DNA of 64,000 nucleotides. Origin: Pseudoxanthomonas sp. J35 (GTDB lineage Bacteria > Pseudomonadota > Gammaproteobacteria > Xanthomonadales > Xanthomonadaceae). The DNA is taken from contig NZ_AZVB01000008.1 of NCBI RefSeq assembly GCF_000513995.1, positions 62,001-126,000 on the forward strand. Reading direction: 5' to 3'. Shown in pieces: positions 17,379 to 25,835 of this stretch; the first letter of the stretch is position 1; each line of letters begins with the position of its first letter. The position numbers and the translations under genes are program-made. Below the pieces are notes generated by a model that saw only the letters and a list, made by a program, of their open reading frames with translations, was not told where the DNA came from and did no database searches.

Positions 17379-17537
17379 CTTAACCATGACGTGACCCGTA
17401 ACCATGTCGTCGTCCGACAATCACTCCCATGTAGATCAATGACATAGAGCCTCCATGCAGTGACCTTTGTCGTAGCCGATTCGAGCGCCTTGCCCCCCTT
17501 AACCGTGTCGTGCTCCGATACGATGTCGCGCCCCGAC
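17379..17537 (+). repeat. Pair of 40-bp imperfect direct repeats
   Basis: Units at 17379-17418 and 17498-17537 share 29 of 40 bases. Both start CTTAACC, both contain ATGTCG near the middle, and both end CCGAC. They lie just downstream of the tnpT-like gene and beyond the dif-like site. The 230 bases from 17322 to 17551 hold no supported gene. They could be binding sites for TnpT or transposase, or worn ends of an element. Confidence 0.5.
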
Positions 17538-17551
17538 ACCTTGAGAATAGA

Positions 17552-18541
17552 TCAATCGGCCACTTTCGCACGACGCCGGCGTGCCGGCTGGCTGGATTGC
17601 TTCGTAGCTTTGGTCTGCTTCGAGGGCGCAACTTTGCTCCGGCTGCGCGACTTCCGAGCCGCGGACCCAGGGGCAGCCTGGGGGAATGCCGCTCTGAGCG
17701 CCGCGGGCAGATCCCGCAGCACGCCCAGCTGACCCTCAAGCGCGTCCGCGCGGGCCCGTTGCGCCGAGGCCTCGCGAGAAGCTTCAACCGCCTTGGTGTT
17801 CGCCTGGTCGATCAGTTCACGTAGCGACTTCTCGGCAGCAGCCGATTGGCGCACGGCGGCCGTCAGTCTCCCTTGCAGTTCCTTTGTCTCCTGACGAGCT
17901 CGGTCGATCTCTTTGAGGGCTCGATCCTCCACCGCACGGACATGCTGACCGAGTGACTCGCGTTCAGCCAGGGCGGCATCCTGCAACGAGCGGACCCTGG
18001 CCTCCAGGGCGTCGCGGGTGCTTACGCCGTCTGCTGCGTGGGCGACGGCCGCATCGCGCTGGCGGCCGACTTCTTCAACCTGCTCCTCAAGCCTGTCGAC
18101 CAAGCGCTGGAGCTCTGCGGCCCGGGTGGTAGCCAGCTCCGCCTTGTGGCCTGCGGCCGCCACCTGTTCCCGCAAAGTGGCAGCTTCCGCCAGAAAGGCC
18201 TCGCGATCACTTTCAAGCGCTTGGATCTCACGCCCCAGAGCTGCGCGGTCAGCCCTCAACGCATCGTCCGCAATGCTTTGAGCGTGCCTCATAGCCGACG
18301 CCCACAATTCGCTCGCCAAGCGCGCGACCGCATCTGGGGCGTCTGGAACGGCGACGCTGCGGTGATGCGCGTCCAGCCGCCTTCCGAGTCCTTGCCACCA
18401 AGTTTCCAGCCACCGCGTAACCGTGTTCGGCGAGCCGGTACCTAAGTGCGCACGGACGCGCTCCACAGTCGGCCGTTCGCCCAAGCCGACGATCTCGTCG
18501 GCAGCGGTGTGCACGTCGGATTCGGTGATGCCTCGGGCCAT
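17552..18541 (-). CDS. TnpT-like coiled-coil protein with KfrA N-terminal DNA-binding domain
   Basis: A 329-residue protein. Residues 1-60 form a KfrA_N helix-turn-helix (ITESDVHTAADEIVGLGE, VRAHLGTGSPNTVTRWL). Residues 80-290 are a long coiled coil rich in Ala, Glu and Arg. The tail is very basic (RSRSK, ARRRRAK). KfrA itself is a plasmid protein, but a KfrA_N coiled-coil gene placed divergently from a tyrosine recombinase across a short palindromic gap is the hallmark of TnpT in Tn4651-type Tn3 transposons, where TnpT assists TnpS in cointegrate resolution. I prefer that reading because of the neighbour at 18646. Confidence 0.8.
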   Translation of the reverse strand: MARGITESDVHTAADEIVGLGERPTVERVRAHLGTGSPNTVTRWLETWWQGLGRRLDAHHRSVAVPDAPDAVARLASELWASAMRHAQSIADDALRADRAALGREIQALESDREAFLAEAATLREQVAAAGHKAELATTRAAELQRLVDRLEEQVEEVGRQRDAAVAHAADGVSTRDALEARVRSLQDAALAERESLGQHVRAVEDRALKEIDRARQETKELQGRLTAAVRQSAAAEKSLRELIDQANTKAVEASREASAQRARADALEGQLGVLRDLPAALRAAFPQAAPGSAARKSRSRSKVAPSKQTKATKQSSQPARRRRAKVAD

Positions 18542-18594
18542 GGAAGTGCCTCCTACTCGGTCGCCCTACTCTGTTGATTCCGTACTGGTGATAA

Positions 18595-18660
18595 GTGATG
18601 ATTATCGCGTGTATACGGTCTATACCGTAGTGGATACTACATATTATGAATGATAATCAC
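18595..18660 (+). promoter_or_regulatory. rst-like recombination site and divergent promoter region
   Basis: The 104-base gap between the divergent tnpT-like and tnpS-like genes holds nested palindromes. TGATTATC (18599-18606) is inverted as GATAATCA (18652-18659), and TACGGT (18614-18619) is inverted as ACCGTA (18624-18629) around CTAT. Local GC is far lower than around it. By analogy with Tn4651 and relatives this is the crossover site bound by TnpS and TnpT, and must also carry both promoters. Confidence 0.6.
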
Positions 18661-19731
18661 GCACTTCCGGTCCTCGTGCAACCGGCGTCTGGCATGGTCC
18701 TCCCCGACCAGCTCGCCGAACAGGCCGCCGATGCCGTGCGCGAGCTGTTGGCCGAAGCGGCCGCCGAGAACACGACCCGCAGTTACGCCACGGCCTTGCG
18801 CTACTGGGCCGGCTGGCATGCGGCGCGCTACGGCGTCGAACTGGCACTCCCGGTTTCGGAAGCGGCCGTGCTGCAGTTCGTGGTCGACCACGTCCAGCGG
18901 CGATCTGCCGATGGTGACCTGGCGTGGGAACTGCCGCTGGCCGTCGACAAGGCGCTGGTGGCCGCCGGTCTCAAAGCCAAGCCAGGCCCGTGGACGCTGG
19001 CCACGGTCCGGCACCGGGTTGCGGTCCTGTCCACGGCGCACCGGCTCAAGCAGGTCCCGAATCCCTGCGAGCAGCCAGCGATCCGGACCGTGCTGAGCCG
19101 CGCTGCCCGGGCGGCGGTCAAGCGCGGCGAGCGCCCCCGTAAGAAGACCGCGATCACCCTGACTGAGCTGGAGGCCATGCTGGCCACCTGTGACGACAGC
19201 CTGGAAGGCCTGCGCGATCGCGCCCTCCTCTGCTTCGGGTTCGCTAGCGGTGGACGCCGCCGGAGTGAAATCGCCGCCGCGGACATGCGGGACCTGCGCC
19301 GGATCGGTGACACCGGCTACATCTACCGGCTCGAACACAGCAAGACCCAGCAGGCGGGGGTTACCGCGTCCTCGACCCCGGACAAGCCGGTGCTGGATCG
19401 GGCCGCGCTGGCACTGGAGGATTGGTTGGAGGCGTCCGGGATCACCGAGGGCGCGATCTTCCGGCGGCTCTGGAAACAGCGCATGGGCCCTGCCCTCTCC
19501 CCCGCCGCGGTCGGCGAGATCGTGCAGCGGCGGGCGCGCCTGGCAGGGCTGGAGGGGGATTTTGGGGGGCACAGCCTGCGCTCGGGGTTCGTGACCGAGG
19601 CGAGCCGTCAGGGCGTTGCGTTGCCAGCGATCATGCAGCTGACCGAGCACCGGGCGGTGTCGAGCGTGATTGGGTACTTCCAGACAGGCGGAGCTGCAGA
19701 CAATCCCGCCGCGCGCCTGCTCGAAGACTAG
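18646..19731 (+). CDS. TnpS-like tyrosine recombinase
   Basis: A 361-residue tyrosine recombinase. The N-terminal SAM-like core-binding domain spans about residues 35-150 (NTTRSYATALRYWAGWHAAR). The catalytic domain has the first Arg in FASGGRRRSEIAAADM, the HxxR box in GHSLRSGFVTEA, a second His in LTEHRAVSS and the nucleophile Tyr in VIGYFQTG, so all key residues are present. It diverges from the KfrA_N coiled-coil gene over a palindromic gap, as TnpS does in Tn3-family transposons that resolve cointegrates with TnpS/TnpT. A stand-alone island integrase is the alternative. Confidence 0.85.
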   Translation: MNDNHALPVLVQPASGMVLPDQLAEQAADAVRELLAEAAAENTTRSYATALRYWAGWHAARYGVELALPVSEAAVLQFVVDHVQRRSADGDLAWELPLAVDKALVAAGLKAKPGPWTLATVRHRVAVLSTAHRLKQVPNPCEQPAIRTVLSRAARAAVKRGERPRKKTAITLTELEAMLATCDDSLEGLRDRALLCFGFASGGRRRSEIAAADMRDLRRIGDTGYIYRLEHSKTQQAGVTASSTPDKPVLDRAALALEDWLEASGITEGAIFRRLWKQRMGPALSPAAVGEIVQRRARLAGLEGDFGGHSLRSGFVTEASRQGVALPAIMQLTEHRAVSSVIGYFQTGGAADNPAARLLED

Positions 19732-19758
19732 GCGCGGATAAAAAGACGGATTGCAAAA

Positions 19759-21525
19759 CTACTGCCGCGACACGGCTGCCAGAACACCCATCAAACTCGA
19801 GCGAGCCCGCCGACGCTCTGCGTTCTCGTGCAATTTATCAACACCCAGCTTGCCCAGCATCGCTACCCCCGCGGCCAGTGGCGGAGCTGGCCCGAATGCA
19901 GAAAGCATTGGCAGGAGCATCGCTCCGAAACCGAGCCCAATTCCGGCGGCTCCGGTCCATTGGGTCGCCGCATACTTCGGCGCATACTTTGCGTCGATCT
20001 CACCGATCGTCTTGTCGTGCGATTGCGCCATCGCATTGATCGCGTGGCAGACCTCGCGTACAACACGATCTAGTTCAGCAGGACCTGCGAGCGAAAGCGC
20101 TCTCGTGTGCTCGCCGAGTTGCCTGCGGAACGCCAGGTTTTCCTGGTTAGCGAGTAGTTCCACCAGTACCGGCATCGGAATATCTCCCAGCCAAGCTAAA
20201 CGCGCGTGTTGAAGCGCCTGCAGCGCCTTGAGACCGCCTTCCGAGAGGATGTCCTGCCGATGGAGGTCGACCGCGCTGGCAGCGGATGCCCTCTCGAAGA
20301 AATGCCAGTGCGTTCGCTGCGTCAGCATCGGTTGGGCCGACAGTTCGCTGGCGTTCTCCAGGAGGTGATACTGGGGCGCGAAGCGCTCGGCGATGCCGGT
20401 AAGCAGTACCCGCGGCAGCGGCGCCTCTGCCAGCGCCCGCACCGACTCGGGTCGGCGGTACTCGGCGATCTCGTCGAGATAGCGTTTCACGGCTACGCGG
20501 GGATCCATGATCTCGCCTGGAACGACGCCAGGCGGCAGGAAGAGTTGCGCGCGCATCACGTCGGTCACGAATCGCTCCGGATTCTCGCGAACGAACGCCT
20601 GCAGTTCGTCGAGTTCAGAGAACGTAGCGTCGCACGCGGCGCCTACCGCCTGCAGCACGAGATCACCGATTCCCACTTGGGTATAGACGTCAAGGTCCTC
20701 CAGGCCCTTCTCGAAGCTGGGGAACACCAGCACCGGAGGCACCGGCAGCCCTGCCTCCACCAACGGCGTGAGCTGCAACAACTGGTACAGCTGCCGGAGC
20801 AGCTCCACATGTTCCGCACCGAGATCGAGATCGCGTTCGAAGAAGGGGTACACCGGGTCGGCCACCAGCTGCGTGTCGGCGTACAGTGCCATCCTGCGTA
20901 GGCCGGAGAACGCGGATGAGCCGAACTGCCGCTGACCGCCGAGCACTAGCTTGAGTCCGCCGAGTTCGCGCGCGTAGTTCCACAGAGTGCGCGCATGCGC
21001 TTGGTAGAACCCGGCCAAGCCATTACAGGCATTCTCGTAGTTACGCGCTAACGTTGCTGAGCTCCCCCGAGCGCGCTTACGTACCGCCGTCGCCAAGTCG
21101 TCTATGGTGGCGAAAGCGTGATAGGGCCTGCCCGCAACCGCGACGAACACCTCGGAGAAGTGGCGGAACAGCTCAACCTGTGCGTCTGCAAGCTTGATCG
21201 GCGCTCGACTGTCTCCCTCACCGGCACACCGCTCGGCATCGTATGTCAGCGCCATGGCGGCGGTGCGCACCATGCCGAATGCTTCGGGCGACAACGCATT
21301 GCGATTGATCAGCTGCCCCGGCTGCAGGCTGATTGCCATGATCTCGTCCACCACGCCGGCCAGGGATTCAGGAAAGCGCATCTGCCCATCGCGGATGGCC
21401 CGCTGAAGCGTATGCAGACGCTGGGTAGTTTCGATTCGCCATGGTCGCTCGCCGCGAACATCGGCACCAGGCGTTGCAAAATCCGCCTCTCTGGCACGTT
21501 GGTCTCCTGAGCTAGTCGTCGTCAT
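19759..21525 (-). CDS. Unknown 588-residue protein next to the recombinase
   Basis: I do not recognise this protein. The ATG at 21525 has GAGG eight bases ahead and is better than the in-frame start 16 codons upstream. The protein is mostly helical, Ala/Leu/Arg-rich and soluble-looking, with a segment of repeated aromatic residues (ARNYENACNGLAGFYQAH), and one or two hydrophobic helices near the C-terminus (about residues 530-575: GAAGIGLGFGAMLLPML). Its stop is 28 bases from the tnpS-like stop, tail to tail. Its place between a recombinase module and a helicase-nuclease gene suggests a passenger, possibly defence, function; that is inference only. Confidence 0.7.
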   Translation of the reverse strand: MTTTSSGDQRAREADFATPGADVRGERPWRIETTQRLHTLQRAIRDGQMRFPESLAGVVDEIMAISLQPGQLINRNALSPEAFGMVRTAAMALTYDAERCAGEGDSRAPIKLADAQVELFRHFSEVFVAVAGRPYHAFATIDDLATAVRKRARGSSATLARNYENACNGLAGFYQAHARTLWNYARELGGLKLVLGGQRQFGSSAFSGLRRMALYADTQLVADPVYPFFERDLDLGAEHVELLRQLYQLLQLTPLVEAGLPVPPVLVFPSFEKGLEDLDVYTQVGIGDLVLQAVGAACDATFSELDELQAFVRENPERFVTDVMRAQLFLPPGVVPGEIMDPRVAVKRYLDEIAEYRRPESVRALAEAPLPRVLLTGIAERFAPQYHLLENASELSAQPMLTQRTHWHFFERASAASAVDLHRQDILSEGGLKALQALQHARLAWLGDIPMPVLVELLANQENLAFRRQLGEHTRALSLAGPAELDRVVREVCHAINAMAQSHDKTIGEIDAKYAPKYAATQWTGAAGIGLGFGAMLLPMLSAFGPAPPLAAGVAMLGKLGVDKLHENAERRRARSSLMGVLAAVSRQ

Positions 21526-21664
21526 CACATGCCTCGTGGGTCGGCCTACGCGATCCCCGCAATTATCCCCCACCCGCGGTCAGCGCGGGGCGCTCCGCAT
21601 GATCTCGTCTGCCTGTCCGTTCCGGGGGACAGGTCATTACATGGAGTGCTGGATTCGATCTGTC

Positions 21665-22141
21665 CTAGTCATGAAGCGACGTCTCCTCGAAAGCGTCGGC
21701 AGCTCGTGACTCCAACGTTAGCTTCGGATTCCCCCAAGCACTGGCGGGCCCTTCTTGATCCACGAAGCCGAGTGCCCGCCAGAATCCTTCGGAACTCCTC
21801 GGGGCGCATTCCAGATCAATTCGCGGAGCCCCTTGGGACACGAGCATCCGGACGATGTGCGCGGCTAGATGACGACCGAATCCGCGGCCGCGATACCCGG
21901 GCCGGACTTCTAGGATGTCGACCTTCGCACGGCCCTGGCCGAGGGTGACGACCGCGAACCCAATGATTGTCTTGCCGTCGCGCAGGCACGTCATCTCGCC
22001 ATTTCGGGCGGCCTGCCGAATGATCGATCGGTTGTGGTAGAACCCGGCGCCGTCAGGGTTGCCGACCCACTCTCTCTTGAGCCAACGGATGACGGTCTCC
22101 GCTTGCGGTGGCCCGCCAACGACGATGCTGGTTTCTATCAT
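21665..22141 (-). CDS. GNAT-family N-acetyltransferase
   Basis: A 158-residue GCN5-related acetyltransferase. The acetyl-CoA pyrophosphate loop appears as RPGYRGRGFGRHLAAH (near residue 80), after the strand KVDILEV; a C-terminal GFWRALGFVDQEG is the usual final strand-turn. The substrate is unknown. I start it at the ATG at 22141, since the longer upstream frame (to 22315) has no protein-like content. It points away from the helicase gene at 22506 and towards the unknown 588-residue gene. Confidence 0.85.
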   Translation of the reverse strand: MIETSIVVGGPPQAETVIRWLKREWVGNPDGAGFYHNRSIIRQAARNGEMTCLRDGKTIIGFAVVTLGQGRAKVDILEVRPGYRGRGFGRHLAAHIVRMLVSQGAPRIDLECAPRSSEGFWRALGFVDQEGPASAWGNPKLTLESRAADAFEETSLHD

Positions 22142-22505
22142 GACGCCATAGTAAACGAGACAGGAGAACCTCCTTACCAGCTTTGCCGGCAAACAAGCGG
22201 CCCGCAGACGGATGCTGCGCGATCGGGCTGCCGCGCCGCATTGAAAGCAGATTTCGTCCTCAAACGGACAGACATGACTTACAACTACTCCACCTTTCGC
22301 GTGGCTCTGGGTCACTACATGTCAAAAGTCTCAGCAGATGCGAACCCTCGCAAATACAGTGGCTCAGACTCTTCTGCGGGCCAAGGAAGCTCGCAATCAG
22401 ACTATTCCTAATCCACAATCCACTGGCAGAATGGGAGTCCGGTGCGGCTCGCCTCCGTCGAGACGGGTGGTCGGCGACCGGAAGACGCTTCACAGGGGGA
22501 AAGCG
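22142..22505 (+). other. Intergenic region upstream of the helicase gene
   Basis: A 364-base gap with lower GC, between divergent GNAT and helicase genes. It contains a 45-codon frame at 22274-22411 (MTYNYSTFRVALGHYMS, Ser-rich end) without a convincing ribosome site, which I do not call. The promoters of both flanking genes must lie here, but no clear -35/-10 pair stood out. Confidence 0.4.
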
Positions 22506-25451
22506 ATGGACGTTGACGTCGAGTTTTACCGGGAGAACGTGGTTTACCGCAGTTGGGCCGACCACGCTGTCAATTTCGCTATCGAAGGACCAGCCAATGG
22601 GTTCGCCGGATTTCGGAAGCCCCAGCGCGCTGCTGCATTTGCTGTTTTTTCCCACCTCGATTCCGATGCCGACGTGTCAGCGACCGTTGTGATGCCCACC
22701 GGCACGGGAAAAACGGACACCATCTTCGCAATCATCATAGCGGGTCGATTCCGACGCACGCTGATGATCGTGCCGTCCGATGCGCTCCGTACCCAGATAG
22801 GCGATCGACTGGCCAGCTTGCAGCGCCTACGAGCCATCAATGCGATTTCCGACGATATTCTTTCACCGATCGTCCATCGCATCGATGGTCGCGATGCTGC
22901 AATCGACGCGCAAGCCATCGAAGCTTCAAATGTCACTATTGCGACGCCTGCCGCCCTGGCCCAATTGGATGACGACGAACTGGAGACCTTTGCAGCCCAC
23001 TTCAGTCACCTCATCTTTGACGAGGCTCACCACGTTGCCGCCATGACGTGGGGACGTATTCGAAATGCTTTCGGCTCCAAACCAGCCATCTACTTCACTG
23101 CCACACCGTTCCGTCTCGACCAGCAACGGCTCGACGGCAAGATCATCTTCAACTATACCCTGAGCCAGGCGCAGCGAGACAATTACTTCCAGAAGATCGA
23201 TTTCTTTCCTGTGCGCGAGTATGTGACTAGCGAGATTGATCGGACCATCGCCACCAAAGCCGTTGAGCTGCTAGCTACCGATTTGGAAGCAGGCTTCGAT
23301 CACATTCTCATGGCGCGATGCGCCAAGATATCCAAGGCTAACCAGATCTTCGAGCTGTACCGTGAGTTGGGACCCGAATTTGAGCCAGTCGTCATCCACA
23401 GCAAGAGCAAAAGAACGAAGGAGCGGGATCTCGACCGCATCCGAAGCCGGCAAAGTCGCATCGTAGTTTGCGTCGACATGTTCGGCGAAGGCTTTGACCT
23501 GCCTGAGCTAAAGATAGCCGCGATCCACGATCAGCATCAAAGCCCGGCCGTCACACTCCAGTTTATTGGTCGCCTGACCCGAACGGACGCGCGCCTGGGA
23601 ACCGCGAAGTTCGTCGCCAACGTTGCTAACCAGCGTGCGGACAGCCCCATGAAGCGCCTCTTTGAGGAAAGCGCGGACTGGAGTTTGATCATTCGCGAGG
23701 TAAGCACTGAGCGCATCGGCCGCGAGCTCCAACGTCAGGAATTCGAATCACGATTCGAAGGAGATTCTGAGGGCGCGAGGATCGCCGCACTCAACCCAAC
23801 GCCTAACATCAGCTGCCTGGCCTACCGCCTAACCAGATCGAATTGGAGTCCCCACGCCGTAAATAAGCTAGGGTCAGCGAAGGAGAAGCTTGAGCTGCAT
23901 TCGGTAAGCGACGACGGCTGGATTGTTATGGCTGTTTCCCATGAAACTTCTCCCGTTGCCTGGGCGCGTAGCGAGTCGATCTATGGCTCGACTTGGAACC
24001 TCTACCTGGCCTACTACCGACAAAGCGATTCGACCCTCTTTATCTCGTGCACCGGAGACGAGCGGCAGACGTCGCGCTTCCAAACCCTCGTTGCCCCCTC
24101 GGCACGTCGTATCAATGGCGACGACGTATTTCGCATCATGCACGGGATCAACCGACTGAAGCTACAGAATGTGGGCCTCAGTCGATCCGGCCGTGACGTA
24201 CGTTTCACCATGCACGTTGGGCAAGACGTCAATCGGGTCATGGACGACCTCGAGAGTGGCCGGTCCATCAAGTCCAACATTTTTGGCGTCGGCCACGCCG
24301 ACGGGGAAAGTACCACCGCAGGCTGCTCGGCCAAGGGCAAGCTCTGGAAAATGGATTCCGGCGCCATTGACGAATGGGTGCGCTGGTGCGATGTCGTCGC
24401 CTCGAAGATCAACAACTCTTCTATCGATACGGCCGCCATACTTCGAAACGTCATGCGGGCGGAGAAGCTGAGCGGACGCTGGCCGGACGGAATCTTCTTC
24501 GCTGACTGGCCGGATGCCATAGGTGTTGAAACCGAAAGGCGCTGCGCGATCACCCTCAATGGGGTGTCCTATCCATTGCTCGACACCAAACTTGGGCAGC
24601 CAGTTAAGGAGAGTGATGACACCCTAGCCATTGCATTGTCGGCTATTTCAGTCAGCGGCGACGAACAGATACTGACTACCATTCGAATCCGTCTTGAGAC
24701 TGATGGCTACCGATACTCATGCGGTCGTGCAACTTTGCTTATCGGCAGTCAGGAGCACGAGCTCAGCGAGTATCTAGATCGTGAACGCATGCGATTGCTT
24801 CAGGCCGATGGTTCCATACTTATTGGCGACTATCGCTACTTCACCCACGCGGCGCTCAACGTACCGCTCCCGGCCACTCTCCTGTCGACCTGGGATTGGG
24901 GCACTACCAACATACATAAGGAATCGATGGCCCATCCTGAGGATTTCGATTCAGTCCAAGGCTTCACACTCCAGAAGATTTCCGATAGCTACGACATTGT
25001 CTTCAACGACGACGGTGCTGGTGAAATTGCCGATCTTGTCGCGATCCGGGAAGCACCCGATCACATTGTGGTGGACCTCTATCACTGCAAGTACTGCGGT
25101 AGTGGTCAACGACCGGGGTCGCGCGTGGACGATGCCTACGTGGTGGCGGGGCAAGCAAGTCGGTCTGCAAAATGGCTCCATAAAGGTCCCGCACTCTTCC
25201 AGCGTCTGTTGGAACGCTATAGCACGGGCAACGGTGCTGGAACGCAACGACTGCTTAAAGGTACTCCGCAGCAAATCGACATCTTGAGGTTCAAAGCGCA
25301 AGATATCGAAATGCGAATGGGGTTCTTCATCGTCCAGCCTGCTTTTTCGGCCGTTAACATTACGGATAGTGTCATGACGGTGCTCGGTACCAGTTACATG
25401 TATCTGCGTGACATAGCAAACGTCGACCTGCGCGTAATTGCCAGTCATTGA
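22506..25451 (+). CDS. Superfamily 2 helicase with probable C-terminal nuclease domain
   Basis: A 981-residue protein; the ATG at 22506 follows AGGGGGAA. Residues 40-400 are a DEAD/DEAH helicase of the type III restriction (ResIII) kind: Walker A PTGTGKTDTIF near residue 64, LIFDEAHHVAA near 170, FTATPFRLD near 198 and QFIGRLTRTDA near 350. The long middle has no known motif. Near residue 840-870 comes EIADLVAIR followed by VVDLYHCKYCG, which I read as a PD-(D/E)XK-like nuclease core (strand-Asp, then Asp...Lys). Single-chain helicase-nucleases occur in phage defence. Composition is poorer in GC than the core chromosome, a sign of transfer. Confidence 0.85.
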   Translation: MDVDVEFYRENVVYRSWADHAVNFAIEGPANGFAGFRKPQRAAAFAVFSHLDSDADVSATVVMPTGTGKTDTIFAIIIAGRFRRTLMIVPSDALRTQIGDRLASLQRLRAINAISDDILSPIVHRIDGRDAAIDAQAIEASNVTIATPAALAQLDDDELETFAAHFSHLIFDEAHHVAAMTWGRIRNAFGSKPAIYFTATPFRLDQQRLDGKIIFNYTLSQAQRDNYFQKIDFFPVREYVTSEIDRTIATKAVELLATDLEAGFDHILMARCAKISKANQIFELYRELGPEFEPVVIHSKSKRTKERDLDRIRSRQSRIVVCVDMFGEGFDLPELKIAAIHDQHQSPAVTLQFIGRLTRTDARLGTAKFVANVANQRADSPMKRLFEESADWSLIIREVSTERIGRELQRQEFESRFEGDSEGARIAALNPTPNISCLAYRLTRSNWSPHAVNKLGSAKEKLELHSVSDDGWIVMAVSHETSPVAWARSESIYGSTWNLYLAYYRQSDSTLFISCTGDERQTSRFQTLVAPSARRINGDDVFRIMHGINRLKLQNVGLSRSGRDVRFTMHVGQDVNRVMDDLESGRSIKSNIFGVGHADGESTTAGCSAKGKLWKMDSGAIDEWVRWCDVVASKINNSSIDTAAILRNVMRAEKLSGRWPDGIFFADWPDAIGVETERRCAITLNGVSYPLLDTKLGQPVKESDDTLAIALSAISVSGDEQILTTIRIRLETDGYRYSCGRATLLIGSQEHELSEYLDRERMRLLQADGSILIGDYRYFTHAALNVPLPATLLSTWDWGTTNIHKESMAHPEDFDSVQGFTLQKISDSYDIVFNDDGAGEIADLVAIREAPDHIVVDLYHCKYCGSGQRPGSRVDDAYVVAGQASRSAKWLHKGPALFQRLLERYSTGNGAGTQRLLKGTPQQIDILRFKAQDIEMRMGFFIVQPAFSAVNITDSVMTVLGTSYMYLRDIANVDLRVIASH

Positions 25452-25835
25452 GACAACTGAATCGGTCAGGTAGGTATAGACATCCAATGCCCGAAATGTT
25501 TGAAGATCACCCTCCCTACCCCTGATAAATCAATCTAATCCCCTCAGGGAGGGGTGATAGGGCGCGTGAGCATGTAGTGGTGCTCGGATGAAGGGCGCCG
25601 GACGTCGAGAAGGCGGCAGAGGTCGACTAGAACGACGAGCGTTGTAGAGAGCTCGGTAGGGACAGTAGCCTGACAGCGCGCAATCAATCCTCTCTGCGTA
25701 GTTGGACCATGACGCCGTGTTCCGCTTGCCGCGAGTACGCCATGAGGCGACACTGCAACGTGCGCTAAAGGCTCCGCCCAACCATCAATGGTCTCCCTTG
25801 TCACCCAAAAGGCTACCAACCGCGCACGGCGAGAC
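25452..25835 (+). other. Gap between helicase and HEPN-like genes, with direct repeat copy 1
   Basis: A 384-base gap. It contains direct repeat copy 1 (25517-25544) and right after it a small hairpin (CCCCTC / GAGGGG). A 100-codon minus-strand frame (25544-25846) crosses into the next gene and has no recognisable motif, so I do not call it. Nothing else was found. Confidence 0.4.
25517..25544 (+). repeat. 28-bp direct repeat, copy 1 (flanks HEPN-like gene)
   Basis: TACC, one variable base, CTGATAAA, six variable bases, then TAATCCCCT. Copy 2 at 27295-27322 has the same blocks at the same spacing; only the central six bases and one flank base differ. The pattern of conserved arms around a variable core resembles recombinase sites. 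Confidence 0.7.

Noticed and set aside
17552-18541. KfrA-like protein taken as evidence for an integrated plasmid.
   Set aside because: No plasmid replication or partition genes are nearby, and the divergent recombinase with palindromic gap fits TnpT better.
22274-22411. A 45-codon plus-strand frame before the helicase.
   Set aside because: Protein-like composition but no ribosome site and no known family; kept only as a remark in the gap entry.
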